64,000 nt of DNA from Erwinia persicina (GTDB lineage: Bacteria > Pseudomonadota > Gammaproteobacteria > Enterobacterales > Enterobacteriaceae): the NCBI RefSeq assembly GCF_014838825.1, contig NZ_JACYMO010000004.1, forward strand, positions 268,402-332,401, written 5' to 3'. Position numbers and translations under genes: made by a program. The notes under the pieces are model-generated. The model saw only the letters and a program-made list of their open reading frames with translations. It searched no databases and was not told the DNA's origin. Numbering within the stretch: position 1 is the stretch's first letter; every line of letters begins with the position of its first letter. Positions 44,789 to 55,348 of this stretch are shown in pieces.

Positions 44789-45916
44789 TTACGGCATTTT
44801 TACCGAACGTAACACCACAAACTTCTGATTGCTCGCCACGGTGGTGCAGTTGCCAAACAGCTTCTTCATCTTATGGTAGTTGTCGAGGTGACGGTTACCG
44901 ACAATCCGCAGCTCGCCGCCATCCTGCAGGCAGCGGCGCGCATCGCGCAGCATCTGCCAGGCAATATGGTCGGTCACCGCGCTCTGCTGGTGGAAGGGCG
45001 GATTGCACAGCACTGCGTGCAGCCGGTCTGACGGATAACCTGCCAGCGAATTATTGACGTGGAACGTGCTGCGTTCCCTGTCCTGCGGGCAGTTCACTTC
45101 AATATTCATCCGGCTGGACGCCACTGCCATATACGACTCATCGACAAAATGGACCTGCGATAGCGGGTTCTGCTGCAGCGCCATCAGGCCAATCACGCCA
45201 TTGCCACAGCCCAGGTCGACAATCTCACCTTCCAGATCGGAGGGCAGGTGCTGTAAGAAGAAGCGCGCCCCCACATCCAGCCCACCACGCGAAAAGACGT
45301 TAGCATGGTTGTGGATCTGGTACGGCGTGCCGTCCAGCTGCCAGCGGGCAATCACGTCGTCCGCTTTCAGCTCGGGCGCGCTGAAGGTGCAGTAAATCAG
45401 TCGGGCCTTTTTACGCGCCAGCGAGGTGGTAGTGGCACCGAGAATTTTTTCAAACAGCTGCAGCGTGGAGGTATGGATATCTTTCGCTTTTCCGGCGGCC
45501 ACAATCTGGGTTTCCGGGGTCACAACGTCGCGCAGCGCACGCAGCTGGTATTCCAGCAGCGCGAGGGTTTTTGGCACCTTAATCAGAACGCGGGCCGGGG
45601 CGGCGGGTAAAGGGCTCAGGCTGTCGAGCAGCTGCACGTCCCCTTCATCCAGATGGTTCAGCGCCAGGTTCTGGCGCGTCGCCTGCTGGTTCAGCCAGGA
45701 GTCACTGATGCTGTATACGCCCTCACCGGCCAGCGCACAGGCCAGCGCACCGAAGGTGTCGTTAAAGATCAGCGTCACGCCGCTGACCGGGGCATCGCCC
45801 AGATGCTGCAACAGATATTCGTCGGCCGCATCCCAGGCCTGCAACGGGCTTTCTTCGCGCATTTGGGGAAAACGATGCAGCGTCAGCATGCGGTTGCTTA
45901 GTTCGAGTTGGCTCAT
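44789..45916 (-). CDS. rlmG: 23S rRNA (guanine-1835-N2)-methyltransferase
   Basis: 375 residues. N-terminal degenerate and C-terminal active methyltransferase domains; the SAM site is [19 protein letters not shown] (about 231-249) and the catalytic AVLCNPPFH (about 293-301, NPPF). N-terminus [17 protein letters not shown]. Matches E. coli RlmG (YgjO) in order with fadH and ygjP. Confidence 0.94.
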   Translation of the reverse strand: MSQLELSNRMLTLHRFPQMREESPLQAWDAADEYLLQHLGDAPVSGVTLIFNDTFGALACALAGEGVYSISDSWLNQQATRQNLALNHLDEGDVQLLDSLSPLPAAPARVLIKVPKTLALLEYQLRALRDVVTPETQIVAAGKAKDIHTSTLQLFEKILGATTTSLARKKARLIYCTFSAPELKADDVIARWQLDGTPYQIHNHANVFSRGGLDVGARFFLQHLPSDLEGEIVDLGCGNGVIGLMALQQNPLSQVHFVDESYMAVASSRMNIEVNCPQDRERSTFHVNNSLAGYPSDRLHAVLCNPPFHQQSAVTDHIAWQMLRDARRCLQDGGELRIVGNRHLDNYHKMKKLFGNCTTVASNQKFVVLRSVKMP

Positions 45917-45998
45917 GGGATCACCTTAGTGGTAAAATTCCCGCGTTTTATCCCCTAAAACGGGCGCACAGTAAACGTTTTTCTTTACCGGAGTCAGT

Positions 45999-46502
45999 AT
46001 GTCGTCGCTTATTTATCTGCAAGGTTACCCCGAATCGCTGCTGTCACAGGTGCGCACGCTGATTGAACAGCAGCGTCTGACGGAGGTGATCAATAAGCGT
46101 TATCCGTCCTCCCACAGCATTACCAGCGACAAAGCGCTGTATGACTACGCGCTGGATTTAAAAAATCAGTCGCTGCGTAACGCACCGCCGCTGAACAAAG
46201 TTCTCTACGACAGCAAGATTAAGGTGATGAAGCATGCGCTGGGATTACATACGGCCATTTCACGCGTGCAGGGCGGCAAGCTGAAGGCAAAAGCGGAGAT
46301 CCGCGTGGCGACCATTTTTAAAAATGCCCCGGAAGCCTTCCTGCGGATGATCGTGGTACATGAGCTGGCGCATATTAAAGAAAAAGATCACAACAAGGCG
46401 TTCTATCAGCTGTGCTCCCATATGGAGCCGCAGTACCACCAGCTGGAGTTTGATACGCGCCTGTGGCTGACGGCACAGGCGCTGGAAGGACGTGAAGGCT
46501 AA
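45999..46502 (+). CDS. ygjP: YgjP family metallohydrolase-like protein (DUF45)
   Basis: 167 residues. Zinc motif HELAHIKEKDH (about 121-131) of the WLM/SprT-like group. Conserved next to rlmG; substrate unknown. Confidence 0.9.
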   Translation: MSSLIYLQGYPESLLSQVRTLIEQQRLTEVINKRYPSSHSITSDKALYDYALDLKNQSLRNAPPLNKVLYDSKIKVMKHALGLHTAISRVQGGKLKAKAEIRVATIFKNAPEAFLRMIVVHELAHIKEKDHNKAFYQLCSHMEPQYHQLEFDTRLWLTAQALEGREG

Positions 46503-46521
46503 ACCGCCAGGCGCCGGCGTT

Positions 46522-47457
46522 TTACCATTTACCCGATGCGCCACCACCACCGCTGCGACCGCCGCCGCCGCTAAATCCGCCGCTGCTGCTGTCTGAATCA
46601 TCGTCACGCGAAGAACGATCGTCGTCGCGGTCGTCAGAACGATCGCGACTCCCCCCGCCCCCCCCGGTTAGCGTCCCGATCAGTGAGGAAATCAGCATCT
46701 GCATCATCAGGCTACCGCCAAACAGCAGGCCGACATTATCACCGCTGACGCCCGCGATGCCGTCGTTTAGCAGCGTGTTGACCAGGGAAACGCCGGTGAC
46801 TATCGCGCTGACCAGCAGCCCCCTGAGCAGGGAATTACGACGCAGGAAGAAGAAGGGCAGAACAATCATGCCCAGCAGCCAGAGGCCAATGCTGCCCGCA
46901 GAGAGCGAAATGGCGTCACCGGATGATGACGGCACCGGCGCGGCGACCGGGCGCGGCGCGACGACAGGCGCATCCCCCTCCACCGGCACACCAAGCTGGC
47001 GGGAGATGGCCTGAACGCCGGCCACCAGCCCCTGACCATAGTCCCCCTCCCTGAAGCGCGGAATAATGCTGCCATTAATCACCTGGCTGGCCTGCACGTC
47101 GGTAAAATCACCCTCCAGCCCGTAACCGACCTCAATTCGCACGGTACGATCGGTCTTTGCCATGACCAGCAGCAGGCCGTCATCGCGGGCCTTATCTCCC
47201 AGTTTCCAGGCGTCAAACACCCGGGTAGCGTACTGCTCAATACTGTCATCCCCGGTGGTATCCACCGCCAGTACTGCCAGCTGATGGCCGGTTTTTTTTT
47301 CCAGCGTCACAATCTGGCGATTTATCTGCTCCACCTCTCGGGGACTCAGTACCCCCGCATTATCCGTCACACGCTGCTGTAACGTCGGTACAGCGACCGT
47401 TGCGGCCATACTGGTGAAGGGCAGACAGAACAGCAGGATCAGGGTGAGATATCGCAT
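46522..47457 (-). CDS. TPM-domain protein, YgcG family
   Basis: 311 residues: signal peptide (about 1-18), TPM domain (VTDNAGVLSPREVEQINRQI to about 150), two or three hydrophobic segments (about 195-255) and a low-complexity tail of Asp/Arg/Ser then Gly (GGFSGGGGRSGGGGASGKW). These proteins are usually paired with LemA, as here; roles in membrane quality control are proposed, not proven. Confidence 0.88.
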   Translation of the reverse strand: MRYLTLILLFCLPFTSMAATVAVPTLQQRVTDNAGVLSPREVEQINRQIVTLEKKTGHQLAVLAVDTTGDDSIEQYATRVFDAWKLGDKARDDGLLLVMAKTDRTVRIEVGYGLEGDFTDVQASQVINGSIIPRFREGDYGQGLVAGVQAISRQLGVPVEGDAPVVAPRPVAAPVPSSSGDAISLSAGSIGLWLLGMIVLPFFFLRRNSLLRGLLVSAIVTGVSLVNTLLNDGIAGVSGDNVGLLFGGSLMMQMLISSLIGTLTGGGGGSRDRSDDRDDDRSSRDDDSDSSSGGFSGGGGRSGGGGASGKW

Positions 47458-47466
47458 GGCTGTCCC

Positions 47467-48081
47467 TTATTTCGCGCTGGCAGGCTTTGAGAAATCGACC
47501 AGAGGTGCCGTTGAGATCTGCTTTACATTCTCCGGCTGGAAGTTCTCTTTGCGCTGATAGCCCATCACTTTGGCGGTCAGCGAACCGGGGAACTGGCGGA
47601 TCAGCAGATTGTAGTCCTGCACCGCCCGCACATAGCGCTGACGCGCCACGGTAATCCGGTTTTCGGTGCCTTCCAGCTGCACCATCAGCGTGCTGAACAT
47701 TTTGTCGGCCTTCAAATCGGGGTAGCGTTCGCTGATCACCAGCAGGCGGGACATGGCACTGCTCAGCTCAGACTGTGACTGCTGGAACGCCTGCATCGCC
47801 TGCGCATCGTCCGGGGCATTTTGCACCTGCGTCAGGCTGCCGATTTTGGCGCGGGCATCCGCAATGCTTTTAAAGACTTCGGCTTCATGGCTGGCGCTCG
47901 CCTTTGCGGTCGAGACCAGGTTGGGGATCAGATCGGCACGGCGCTGGTACTGGTTCAGCACCTCGGACCATTCAGCGGAGACGGCTTCGTCGCGCTGTTG
48001 GATCTGGTTATAGTCGCAGCCGGAAAGCCAGAACATCACCGGCAGCAGCAGCAGCCAGCGAAAACGCGCAGGAAATGACAT
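47467..48081 (-). CDS. LemA family lipoprotein
   Basis: 204 residues. Signal peptide with lipobox (WLSGC, Cys at about 21), then LemA coiled-coil: YNQIQQRDEAVSAEWSEVLN, YQRRADLIPNLV. C-terminal ENFQPENVKQISTAPLVDF. 9 bases before the TPM gene, so one operon. Start at 48081, chosen for the signal peptide. Confidence 0.9.
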   Translation of the reverse strand: MSFPARFRWLLLLPVMFWLSGCDYNQIQQRDEAVSAEWSEVLNQYQRRADLIPNLVSTAKASASHEAEVFKSIADARAKIGSLTQVQNAPDDAQAMQAFQQSQSELSSAMSRLLVISERYPDLKADKMFSTLMVQLEGTENRITVARQRYVRAVQDYNLLIRQFPGSLTAKVMGYQRKENFQPENVKQISTAPLVDFSKPASAK

Positions 48082-48152
48082 TATTTCGTCCTTAAAATGA
48101 AAATAGTGGCAGGAGGGCATCATACACATCTCTCCTGATATCGCTGTTTCGT

Positions 48153-49853
48153 TTATATAAAATCTTTTGCCTGCTGGATTAAACTGGTTTTTGTCAGCGC
48201 CCCGAGATATTTCCGCTCCAGCGGATTATTCAGCACCGGCAGGCGCTCCAGCGTGACCCGGGCAAAGGCGTCCCAGCCCTCTTTTATTGTCTGGTTTTCA
48301 TAGATGGTCGGGAAGTTTGCATCCATGACACAGCTGATAGGCGAGGTCAGCGTAATCTCTTTATCCAGTACCTTGTGCGAGATATCGTGGATTGACACAG
48401 CGCCAAGAAATTCGCCCTGCTCACCAATGACATAAACAAAACGTTCACGTTTCAGCGTGCTGACCGCCAGCGCTTTGCCGACGGAGTCCTGCGGAGTGAG
48501 TGCCGCCCCGGAGACAATAAACTGGGAGATGATGCCGTTATCAAAATCAAATTTGGCATCAGAGCGGCTGAAATGGCTGCTCATCATGGAATAGGCGCTG
48601 CGGGCATGCAGACGATACACGGTCATTGAGGCCAGCACGCTGGCGATCATCGCCGGAAACAGCAGGCTGCTGTTGAGCGTCATCTCCAGCACCATCAGCA
48701 TCGCCATTAAGGGAGCCTGGCTGACCGAGGCGAGGACCGCGCCCATGCCGACGGCAGCAAACACTTCGGCGTTCCCTACCGGCATTCCGGCGGCAGAGGC
48801 CAGCAGTGCCACCATTTCGCCCATTAGCGCGCCGATCAGCAACGCCGGGGTAAACAGCCCCCCCACTGCGCTGGATCCCACGGAAATGGCCGTTGCCAGC
48901 ATTTTCAGCAGCAGCAGCGCCAGCAGCACGGGCAGAAGAAAATCGCCCGCCATAATACGCACAATCACTTCGTAGCCATTACCCAGAATCTGGGTACTGC
49001 CAATGGCCAGCGAGCCCACCAGCAGTCCCCCCAGCCCGAGGCGCAACGGCAGGTTGTTGATGCGGGTAAAGCAGCGCTTACTCTGCCCGATCAGCCAGAG
49101 CATTGCCCAGCCCATCAGCCCTGCCAGCAGGCCGATACCGACGGTCAGCGCAATGCTACCGGGTGTCAGGTCAAACTGGCTGTGGGAAAAGGGGTACATG
49201 GCGGAACGGTGGCCGAGCGACCACATGGTCAGCACCGCCACCCCGGAGGAGATGATCAGCGGGATAAGCCGCTGCATGGCCGAGATGCCAAAGGCAATTT
49301 CAGCAACAAAAATCGCGGAGGCCAGCGGCGCATGATACACCGACGAGAGCCCCGCCGCCGCGGCCATGGCCACCACGTCGCTGTTTTTCAGCGGTAGCGA
49401 CCGGAACCACCAGCGGCCCATCAGGCTCCCCGCTAAGGCCGACAGCTGCACCATCGGCCCCTCACGGCCGATAGACGCCCCGCTGCTGATACTGGCCAGC
49501 GATGACAGGCTGCGGAACAGCGAGGTACGGGCAGGCACCGCATCAAGCTGTGCGTTGATCACCTCCAGATAGTCAGTACGCACCGTCTGTTTTTGTTCAA
49601 TGGCCGTGGCATAGCGCAGCAGAAAACCCGCGATCAACCCGCCGCAGCCGACAATCAGCGGCCAGATATACCAGGGGTAAACCTGCATCGCCCGGGTAAT
49701 ATCGGTCTGGCCACGAAACAGCAGGCTATCGATCAGGTTAATCGCTTCACGAAAGCCCAGCGTCACCAGGGAAGCCACCAGCCCGACCGGGATTGCCACC
49801 AGAATACTGGTCCAGTTAAGTGCATGTTTACTCTGCGGGCTGCGAACGCTCAT
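48153..49853 (-). CDS. ClC-family chloride channel/transporter with CBS domains
   Basis: 566 residues. Ion-path motifs GREGPMVQ (about 129-136, gating Glu) and GSSAVGGLFTPALLIG (about 320-335). Roughly residues 1-430 are membrane, then two CBS domains follow (about 440-560), unlike E. coli ClcA and ClcB, which end without them. Cl-/H+ exchange is likely because of the gating Glu; a regulatory nucleotide may bind the CBS pair. Confidence 0.9.
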   Translation of the reverse strand: MSVRSPQSKHALNWTSILVAIPVGLVASLVTLGFREAINLIDSLLFRGQTDITRAMQVYPWYIWPLIVGCGGLIAGFLLRYATAIEQKQTVRTDYLEVINAQLDAVPARTSLFRSLSSLASISSGASIGREGPMVQLSALAGSLMGRWWFRSLPLKNSDVVAMAAAAGLSSVYHAPLASAIFVAEIAFGISAMQRLIPLIISSGVAVLTMWSLGHRSAMYPFSHSQFDLTPGSIALTVGIGLLAGLMGWAMLWLIGQSKRCFTRINNLPLRLGLGGLLVGSLAIGSTQILGNGYEVIVRIMAGDFLLPVLLALLLLKMLATAISVGSSAVGGLFTPALLIGALMGEMVALLASAAGMPVGNAEVFAAVGMGAVLASVSQAPLMAMLMVLEMTLNSSLLFPAMIASVLASMTVYRLHARSAYSMMSSHFSRSDAKFDFDNGIISQFIVSGAALTPQDSVGKALAVSTLKRERFVYVIGEQGEFLGAVSIHDISHKVLDKEITLTSPISCVMDANFPTIYENQTIKEGWDAFARVTLERLPVLNNPLERKYLGALTKTSLIQQAKDFI

Positions 49854-49986
49854 CGGGTTCCCTCGGGATGATTTTCTGTATGGTGCGAGAGGTGAGCTGA
49901 AAAATCAAATCCCTCCTTTTAGTCATTGCCAGGCTGCACACAGATGGTAATCTGCTTTTTCGTTCACTCAGCCGCACAGGAACACT

Positions 49987-50973
49987 ATGATTCGCTTTGC
50001 CGTCGTTGGAACCAACTGGATCACCCGTCAGTTTATCGATGCTGCCCATGAAACCGGGAAAATGAAGCTGACCGCCGTTTATTCACGCTCACTGGCGCAG
50101 GCAGAGACCTTCGCCAGCGACTATCCGGTCGAGCAGTTGTTTGACTCGCTGGAGGAGATGGCGGCATCGGATGCAATCGATGCGGTGTATATTGCCAGCC
50201 CCAACGCGCTGCACTGCCCGCAGGCCCTGCTGTTCCTGCGCCACCGTAAACATGTGATCTGTGAAAAGCCGCTGGCCTCCAATCTGCGTGAAGTCGATGC
50301 GATGATCGCCTGTGCCGCCGAACATCAAGTGGTGCTGTTTGAAGCGTTTAAAACCGCCAGCCTGCCCAATTTTCTCGCACTGCAACAGGCGCTGCCGAAA
50401 GTGGGCCGGCTGCGTAAAGCCTTTATTAACTACTGCCAGTACTCTTCCCGCTATCAGCGTTACCTTGACGGGGAAAACCCCAACACGTTCAATCCCGCCT
50501 GGTCCAACGGCTCCATTATGGATATTGGCTACTACTGCCTGGGGACAGCGGTGAGCCTGTGGGGTGAACCGGACAGCATCGTCGCCAGCGCCAGCCTGCT
50601 GGACAGCGGCGTTGACGGTCACGGCACGGCGATCCTTAACTACGGCGATTTCGATGTCACGCTGCAGCACTCCAAAATCAGCCAGTCGACCCTGCCGAGT
50701 GAAATCCAGGGTGAAGACGGCTCGCTGGTGGTGGAGCAGGTTTCCGAATGTCAGCGTCTCAGCTTTGTCCCGCGCGGTGGTAAGGCGCAGGATCTGACGC
50801 AGCCGCAGCATATCAACACCATGCTGTACGAAGCAGAGGTGTTCGCCCGGCTGGTGGAAAATAATCAGGTCGATCACCCCGGGCTGGCGACCTCGCGGAT
50901 CACCGCAAAGGTGCTGACCGAAATCCGCCGTCAGACCGGCGTGGTGTTCCCGGCTGACACGGCTGCTGTGTAA
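49987..50973 (+). CDS. ygjR: Gfo/Idh/MocA family oxidoreductase YgjR
   Basis: 328 residues. N-terminal Rossmann (RFAVVGTNWITRQFIDAAHE), EKPLASN (about 94-100, catalytic Lys region), then the C-terminal alpha/beta domain. Substrate unknown. Upstream of alx as in E. coli. Confidence 0.9.
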   Translation: MIRFAVVGTNWITRQFIDAAHETGKMKLTAVYSRSLAQAETFASDYPVEQLFDSLEEMAASDAIDAVYIASPNALHCPQALLFLRHRKHVICEKPLASNLREVDAMIACAAEHQVVLFEAFKTASLPNFLALQQALPKVGRLRKAFINYCQYSSRYQRYLDGENPNTFNPAWSNGSIMDIGYYCLGTAVSLWGEPDSIVASASLLDSGVDGHGTAILNYGDFDVTLQHSKISQSTLPSEIQGEDGSLVVEQVSECQRLSFVPRGGKAQDLTQPQHINTMLYEAEVFARLVENNQVDHPGLATSRITAKVLTEIRRQTGVVFPADTAAV

Positions 50974-51029
50974 ATATTTCTAAATATTACTGAAGAAGAT
51001 TGACCTGCCGCAGCGGGCCGCCTATCTTT

Positions 51030-51165
51030 TGCCTCAGCAAAGGGGAGTAACTTCTTCGTCAGTTAATCGTCAATACGACATCCACATGATGTCCGGTTAC
51101 TGAGCAACCTTATCCTGGTTGTAAGTGAGACCTTGCCGGGAGGCGAGGTTTGCTTACAGCATCAA
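51030..51165 (+). ncRNA. yybP-ykoY (Mn2+) riboswitch before alx
   Basis: Contains the conserved AAAGGGGAGTAACTTCTTCG (from 51039) and the paired CCTTGCCGGGAGGCGAGGTT (51131-51150) enclosed by GTAAG / CTTAC. In E. coli the alx leader (PRE element) is this class; it responds to Mn2+ and alkaline pH. Confidence 0.88.
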
Positions 51166-51188
51166 TAATATTGTGGCTGATGCCTTCC

Positions 51189-51315
51189 GATATACCCTAC
51201 AGACGTCAGGTCGCAGACAGGCGGCAACTTAACGGTTCTCCACCCGCTTACATCAGTAAGTGACCGGGGTTCGTGAAGTCAGCCAACGTATCTGCAGCAT
51301 GAAAGATGACGGGTA
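51189..51315. repeat. Intergenic palindromic repeat, copy C
   Basis: Same family as copies A and B: GCAGACAGGCGGCAAC at the left, central CTTAC-ATCA-GTAAG followed by TGACCGGGG, then GTCAGCCAACGTATCTGCAG. It is inserted between the riboswitch and the alx start codon. Confidence 0.7.
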
Positions 51316-51348
51316 ATTGGCCATTTTTTATTTTGCACGGGATGATAT

Positions 51349-52311
51349 ATGAACACTGTCGGCACACCGTTACTCTGGGGCAGCTTCGCTGTCGTCGTCG
51401 TGATAATGCTGGCGATTGACCTGCTGTTGCAGGGCCGTCGCGGCTCGCACACCATGACCATGAAACAGGCCGCTGCCTGGTCGCTGGTCTGGGTGACGCT
51501 CTCTCTGTTATTTAATGCTGCCTTCTGGTGGTACCTCAACGACACCGTCGGGCGCGAAGTGGCGGACACTCAGGCGCTGGCGTTCCTCACCGGTTATCTG
51601 ATTGAAAAAGCGCTGGCCGTCGACAACGTGTTTGTCTGGCTGATGCTGTTCAGCTATTTTGCCGTACCGGCCGCGCTGCAGCGCAGGGTGCTGATTTACG
51701 GCGTGCTGGGTGCGATCGTCCTGCGTACCATCATGATCTTTGCCGGAAGCTGGCTGGTGACTCAGTTTAGCTGGCTGCTGTACATCTTCGGTGCCTTCCT
51801 GCTGTTCACCGGGATTAAAATGGCCCTGGCGAAGGAAGATGACAGCGCTATTGGCGACAAGCCGCTGGTACGCTGGCTGCGCAGCCGTATGCGTATGACC
51901 GACAAAATCGAAGGCGAGAAGTTCTTTGTGCGTAAAAATGGCGTGCTGTTTGCGACGCCGCTGCTGCTGGTACTGATTATGGTGGAACTGAGTGACGTAA
52001 TTTTCGCCGTTGACAGTATTCCGGCCATCTTTGCCGTGACCACCGATCCATTTATCGTGCTGACCTCCAATCTGTTCGCCATCCTCGGCCTGCGTGCGAT
52101 GTACTTCCTGCTGGCGAACGTGGCAGAGCGCTTCTCGATGCTGAAGTATGGCCTGTCGGTGATCCTGGTGTTTATCGGCGTGAAGATGTTAATCGTCGAC
52201 TTCTTCCATATTCCGATTGCCATCTCGCTGGGCGTAGTAGGCGGTATTCTGGCCCTGACGCTGATTATCAACGCGGTGGTCAACTACCGTAACGATCGTA
52301 AAGTATCCTGA
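51349..52311 (+). CDS. alx: TerC-family membrane protein Alx
   Basis: 320 residues, about nine helices. [20 protein letters not shown] start and [19 protein letters not shown] core (acidic residues for metal transport) are near-identical to E. coli Alx, a Mn2+ exporter induced by Mn2+ and high pH. Controlled by the upstream riboswitch. Confidence 0.95.
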   Translation: MNTVGTPLLWGSFAVVVVIMLAIDLLLQGRRGSHTMTMKQAAAWSLVWVTLSLLFNAAFWWYLNDTVGREVADTQALAFLTGYLIEKALAVDNVFVWLMLFSYFAVPAALQRRVLIYGVLGAIVLRTIMIFAGSWLVTQFSWLLYIFGAFLLFTGIKMALAKEDDSAIGDKPLVRWLRSRMRMTDKIEGEKFFVRKNGVLFATPLLLVLIMVELSDVIFAVDSIPAIFAVTTDPFIVLTSNLFAILGLRAMYFLLANVAERFSMLKYGLSVILVFIGVKMLIVDFFHIPIAISLGVVGGILALTLIINAVVNYRNDRKVS

Positions 52312-52352
52312 CGAGACGGGGCGGCTGGAAAAAGGTCGCCCCCACCGGGTAG

Positions 52353-52376
52353 GATCGCCAGGGGCGATCATTTTTT
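52353..52376 (+). terminator. Terminator after alx
   Basis: GATCGCC / GGCGATC stem, 3-base loop, then ATTTTTT. Confidence 0.92.
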
Positions 52377-52544
52377 CGATCGCCCTCCTGGCACACGACG
52401 ACCAGAATAGAGGGTCTTCCCCTACAGATAACCCTGATATCCCTGTGCAGCCCCTCATTTTTCCCTTTCCCTGCCAGATGATTTCCTTATACTGCCCCAC
52501 GCAAACACACTCCAATACATCGATAACGATAGCGATTTTAAACT

Positions 52545-53783
52545 ATGCGTACTGAAAAAAGTGGCCACGGGCTGATTCGTCGCCTGATGCAGGGTAGCCT
52601 GGTAACACAAATCATGATCGGTCTGGTGGCAGGTATTGCCCTGGCCTGGTTTTCGAAAAGCAATGCGCTGGCGGTGGGCCTGCTCGGTGAGCTGTTTGTC
52701 AGCGCGCTGAAAGCGGTAGCCCCGCTTCTGGTGCTGGTGCTGGTGATCGCCTCGATTGCTAACCATCAGCAGGGGCAGAAAACCAATATTCGCCCCATCA
52801 TTATGCTTTATCTGCTCAGTACCTTCTGCGCGGCGATTGTCGCCGTGGTGGGCAGCCATCTGCTGCCGCAGAACCTGACATTGAGGACGGCCAGCACTGA
52901 GATTGTGCCGCCATCGGGGATCCTGGAGGTGCTGCGTGGCCTGCTAATGAGCATGGTGACCAACCCGGTTGAAGCCGTGATGAAAGCCAATTACATCGGT
53001 ATTCTGGTCTGGGCGATTGGCTTGGGCTTTGCCTTCCGCCACAGCAGCGACAGCACCCGTACCTTCCTGAATGATGCCTCCGATGCCGTCACCCGCCTGG
53101 TGCGGATTGTGATCCGCTTCGCGCCGATCGGGATTTTTGGCCTGGTCGGGTCGATTCTGGCCTCAACCGGCTTTGACGCGCTGTGGGACTATGCCAGCCT
53201 GCTGGTACTGCTGATTGGCTGTATGCTGCTGATGGCACTGGTGTTTAACCCGCTGCTGGTGTGGTGGCAGATCCGCCGTAACCCGTATCCGCTGGTCTTT
53301 ACCTGCCTGCGCGAAAGTGGCGTGACCGCCTTCTTCACTCGCAGCTCGGCCGCCAATATTCCGGTCAATATGGCACTGGCGAAAAAACTCGGTCTGAATG
53401 AGGATACCTATTCGGTCTCGATCCCGATTGGTGCCAATATCAGCATGGCGGGAGCGTCAATCACCATCACCGTGCTGACGCTGGCGGCCGTTAATACGCT
53501 GGGCATCCACGTCGACGTGCCGACCGCCATTCTGCTGAGTCTGGTCGCTTCAATTTGTGCCTGCGGGGCCTCGGGCGTGGCTGGCGGTTCCCTGCTGCTG
53601 ATCCCGGTAGCCTGCAACATGTTCGGTATTCCGAATGAAGTCGCGATGCAGGTGGTGGCCGTGGGCTTTATCATCGGCGTATTACAGGATTCAGCTGAAA
53701 CCGCCCTGAATTCGTCGGCGGATATCCTGTTTACCGCTGCGGCCTGCATGGCCGACGATCGCCGCGCCGCAAAGAACGCGTAA
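52545..53783 (+). CDS. sstT: Serine/threonine:Na+ symporter
   Basis: 412 residues of the dicarboxylate/amino acid:cation symporter family. [20 protein letters not shown] and the substrate-site [20 protein letters not shown] match SstT. Same place as in E. coli, between alx and uxa. Confidence 0.95.
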   Translation: MRTEKSGHGLIRRLMQGSLVTQIMIGLVAGIALAWFSKSNALAVGLLGELFVSALKAVAPLLVLVLVIASIANHQQGQKTNIRPIIMLYLLSTFCAAIVAVVGSHLLPQNLTLRTASTEIVPPSGILEVLRGLLMSMVTNPVEAVMKANYIGILVWAIGLGFAFRHSSDSTRTFLNDASDAVTRLVRIVIRFAPIGIFGLVGSILASTGFDALWDYASLLVLLIGCMLLMALVFNPLLVWWQIRRNPYPLVFTCLRESGVTAFFTRSSAANIPVNMALAKKLGLNEDTYSVSIPIGANISMAGASITITVLTLAAVNTLGIHVDVPTAILLSLVASICACGASGVAGGSLLLIPVACNMFGIPNEVAMQVVAVGFIIGVLQDSAETALNSSADILFTAAACMADDRRAAKNA

Positions 53784-53791
53784 ATCGCCAC

Positions 53792-53818
53792 GGGCTGACC
53801 AAAAGACCAGGTCAGCCC
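53792..53818. terminator. Bidirectional hairpin between sstT and uxaA
   Basis: GGGCTGACC / GGTCAGCCC stem with a 9-base loop, almost the same stem as at 3475. Confidence 0.7.
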
Positions 53819-53857
53819 CTGTGCCTTCCGCTCACCCGTTGCCGGTGACAGGCGGAA

Positions 53858-55348
53858 TTACAGCGTGACCCCACTTTTAAATATCGCCAGCTCGCGAAAA
53901 TCATTCTCTTCGTTCCGCGTCTGCTGCCCGTTGGCGATGGCCACGATGGTATCGACAAACTGCGCCAGCAGCGCAGGCATCTCCACGCCGTGGATCAGCT
54001 GTCCGGCATCGAAATCAATCCAGTGGGGCTTTTTCGCTGCCAGCTCGCTGTTGGTGGCAAGTTTCACCGTCGGCACAAAGCCCCCGTAAGGCGTACCGCG
54101 TCCGGTACTGAACAGCACCATATGGCAGCCTGCCCCGGCCAGGGCGCTGGTGGCAACGGCATCGTTACCCGGTGCGCTGAGTAAATTCAGCCCCGGCCGC
54201 GTCAGGCGCTGCCCGTACTTCAACACATCCACCACCTGACTCTGTCCGGCTTTCTGGGTACAGCCCAGCGACTTCTCTTCCAGCGTGGTGATGCCTCCGG
54301 CTTTATTGCCCGGGGACGGATTTTCATAAATCGGCTGGTTGTGGGCAATAAAGTACTGCTTGAAGTCGTTAATCAGGGTGACGGTTTTTTCAAAGGTCGC
54401 CGCGTCGCGACAGCGGCTCATCAAAATACGTTCCGCGCCGAACATCTCCGGTACCTCGGTCAGTACCGTGGTGCCGCCGTTGGCAATCATCTGGTCAGAG
54501 AAACGTCCGAGCAGCGGATTGGCGGTGATCCCCGACAGGCCGTCCGATCCCCCGCACTCCAGACCGAACTTCAGTTCGCTGAGCTGGCCCGGCTGGCGGC
54601 GATCGTGGCGCATCGCCTCATACAGCGGGTGCAGTAACGCCAGGCCGGCTTCCACTTCATCGTCCTGCTGCTGGCAGACCATAAACTTCACCCGCTGAGG
54701 GTCAACGTGACCAAGCGTCTCGCGGAACACGTCTACCTGGTTGTTTTCGCAGCCGAGGCCTATCACCAGCACGGCACCGGCGTTGGGGTGCCGCACCATA
54801 TTTTGCAGCATGGTGCGGGTATTCTCATGATCCTGGCCGAGCTGCGAACAGCCGAAAGGGTGGCTGAACAGATGGACGCCATCAATACCGGCCGCCCCGG
54901 CGGTCTCTTTCAGGAAACGCTGCAGGATCTGGCGGGCAATGCCGTTGACACAGCCCACGGTGGGCAGGATCCACAGCTCATTGCGAATGCCCACTTCACC
55001 GCTGCTGCGGCGATAGACCTGTATCTCACGATCGGCGGCCTGTTCAGGCAGCGTGACGAAATCCGGCTGATACTGGTACTCATTCAGGTCGCTCAGATTG
55101 GTACGCGCATTGTTCGAGTGGATCATCTCCCCTGCGGCGATCGCCTGGGTTGTATGCCCAATGGGCAGGCCATACTTCACGACCTGTGCGCCTTCTGGCA
55201 GCGGCTGGAGGGCAAATTTGTGTCCACGGCCGACCGGCTGCTTCAGCACCAGCGACTGCCCGACCTCGTGGATGTGCTCGCCTTCGTCCAGGTCACGCAG
55301 CGCGACGGCGACATTATCCAGACTGTGTATCTTAATGATGCTTTGCAT
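53858..55348 (-). CDS. uxaA: Altronate dehydratase
   Basis: 496 residues. SAF-like N-terminal domain, then [20 protein letters not shown] (about 272-291) and [18 protein letters not shown]. Converts D-altronate to 2-keto-3-deoxygluconate. Last gene of uxaCBA; overlaps uxaB by 17 bases. Confidence 0.95.
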   Translation of the reverse strand: MQSIIKIHSLDNVAVALRDLDEGEHIHEVGQSLVLKQPVGRGHKFALQPLPEGAQVVKYGLPIGHTTQAIAAGEMIHSNNARTNLSDLNEYQYQPDFVTLPEQAADREIQVYRRSSGEVGIRNELWILPTVGCVNGIARQILQRFLKETAGAAGIDGVHLFSHPFGCSQLGQDHENTRTMLQNMVRHPNAGAVLVIGLGCENNQVDVFRETLGHVDPQRVKFMVCQQQDDEVEAGLALLHPLYEAMRHDRRQPGQLSELKFGLECGGSDGLSGITANPLLGRFSDQMIANGGTTVLTEVPEMFGAERILMSRCRDAATFEKTVTLINDFKQYFIAHNQPIYENPSPGNKAGGITTLEEKSLGCTQKAGQSQVVDVLKYGQRLTRPGLNLLSAPGNDAVATSALAGAGCHMVLFSTGRGTPYGGFVPTVKLATNSELAAKKPHWIDFDAGQLIHGVEMPALLAQFVDTIVAIANGQQTRNEENDFRELAIFKSGVTL

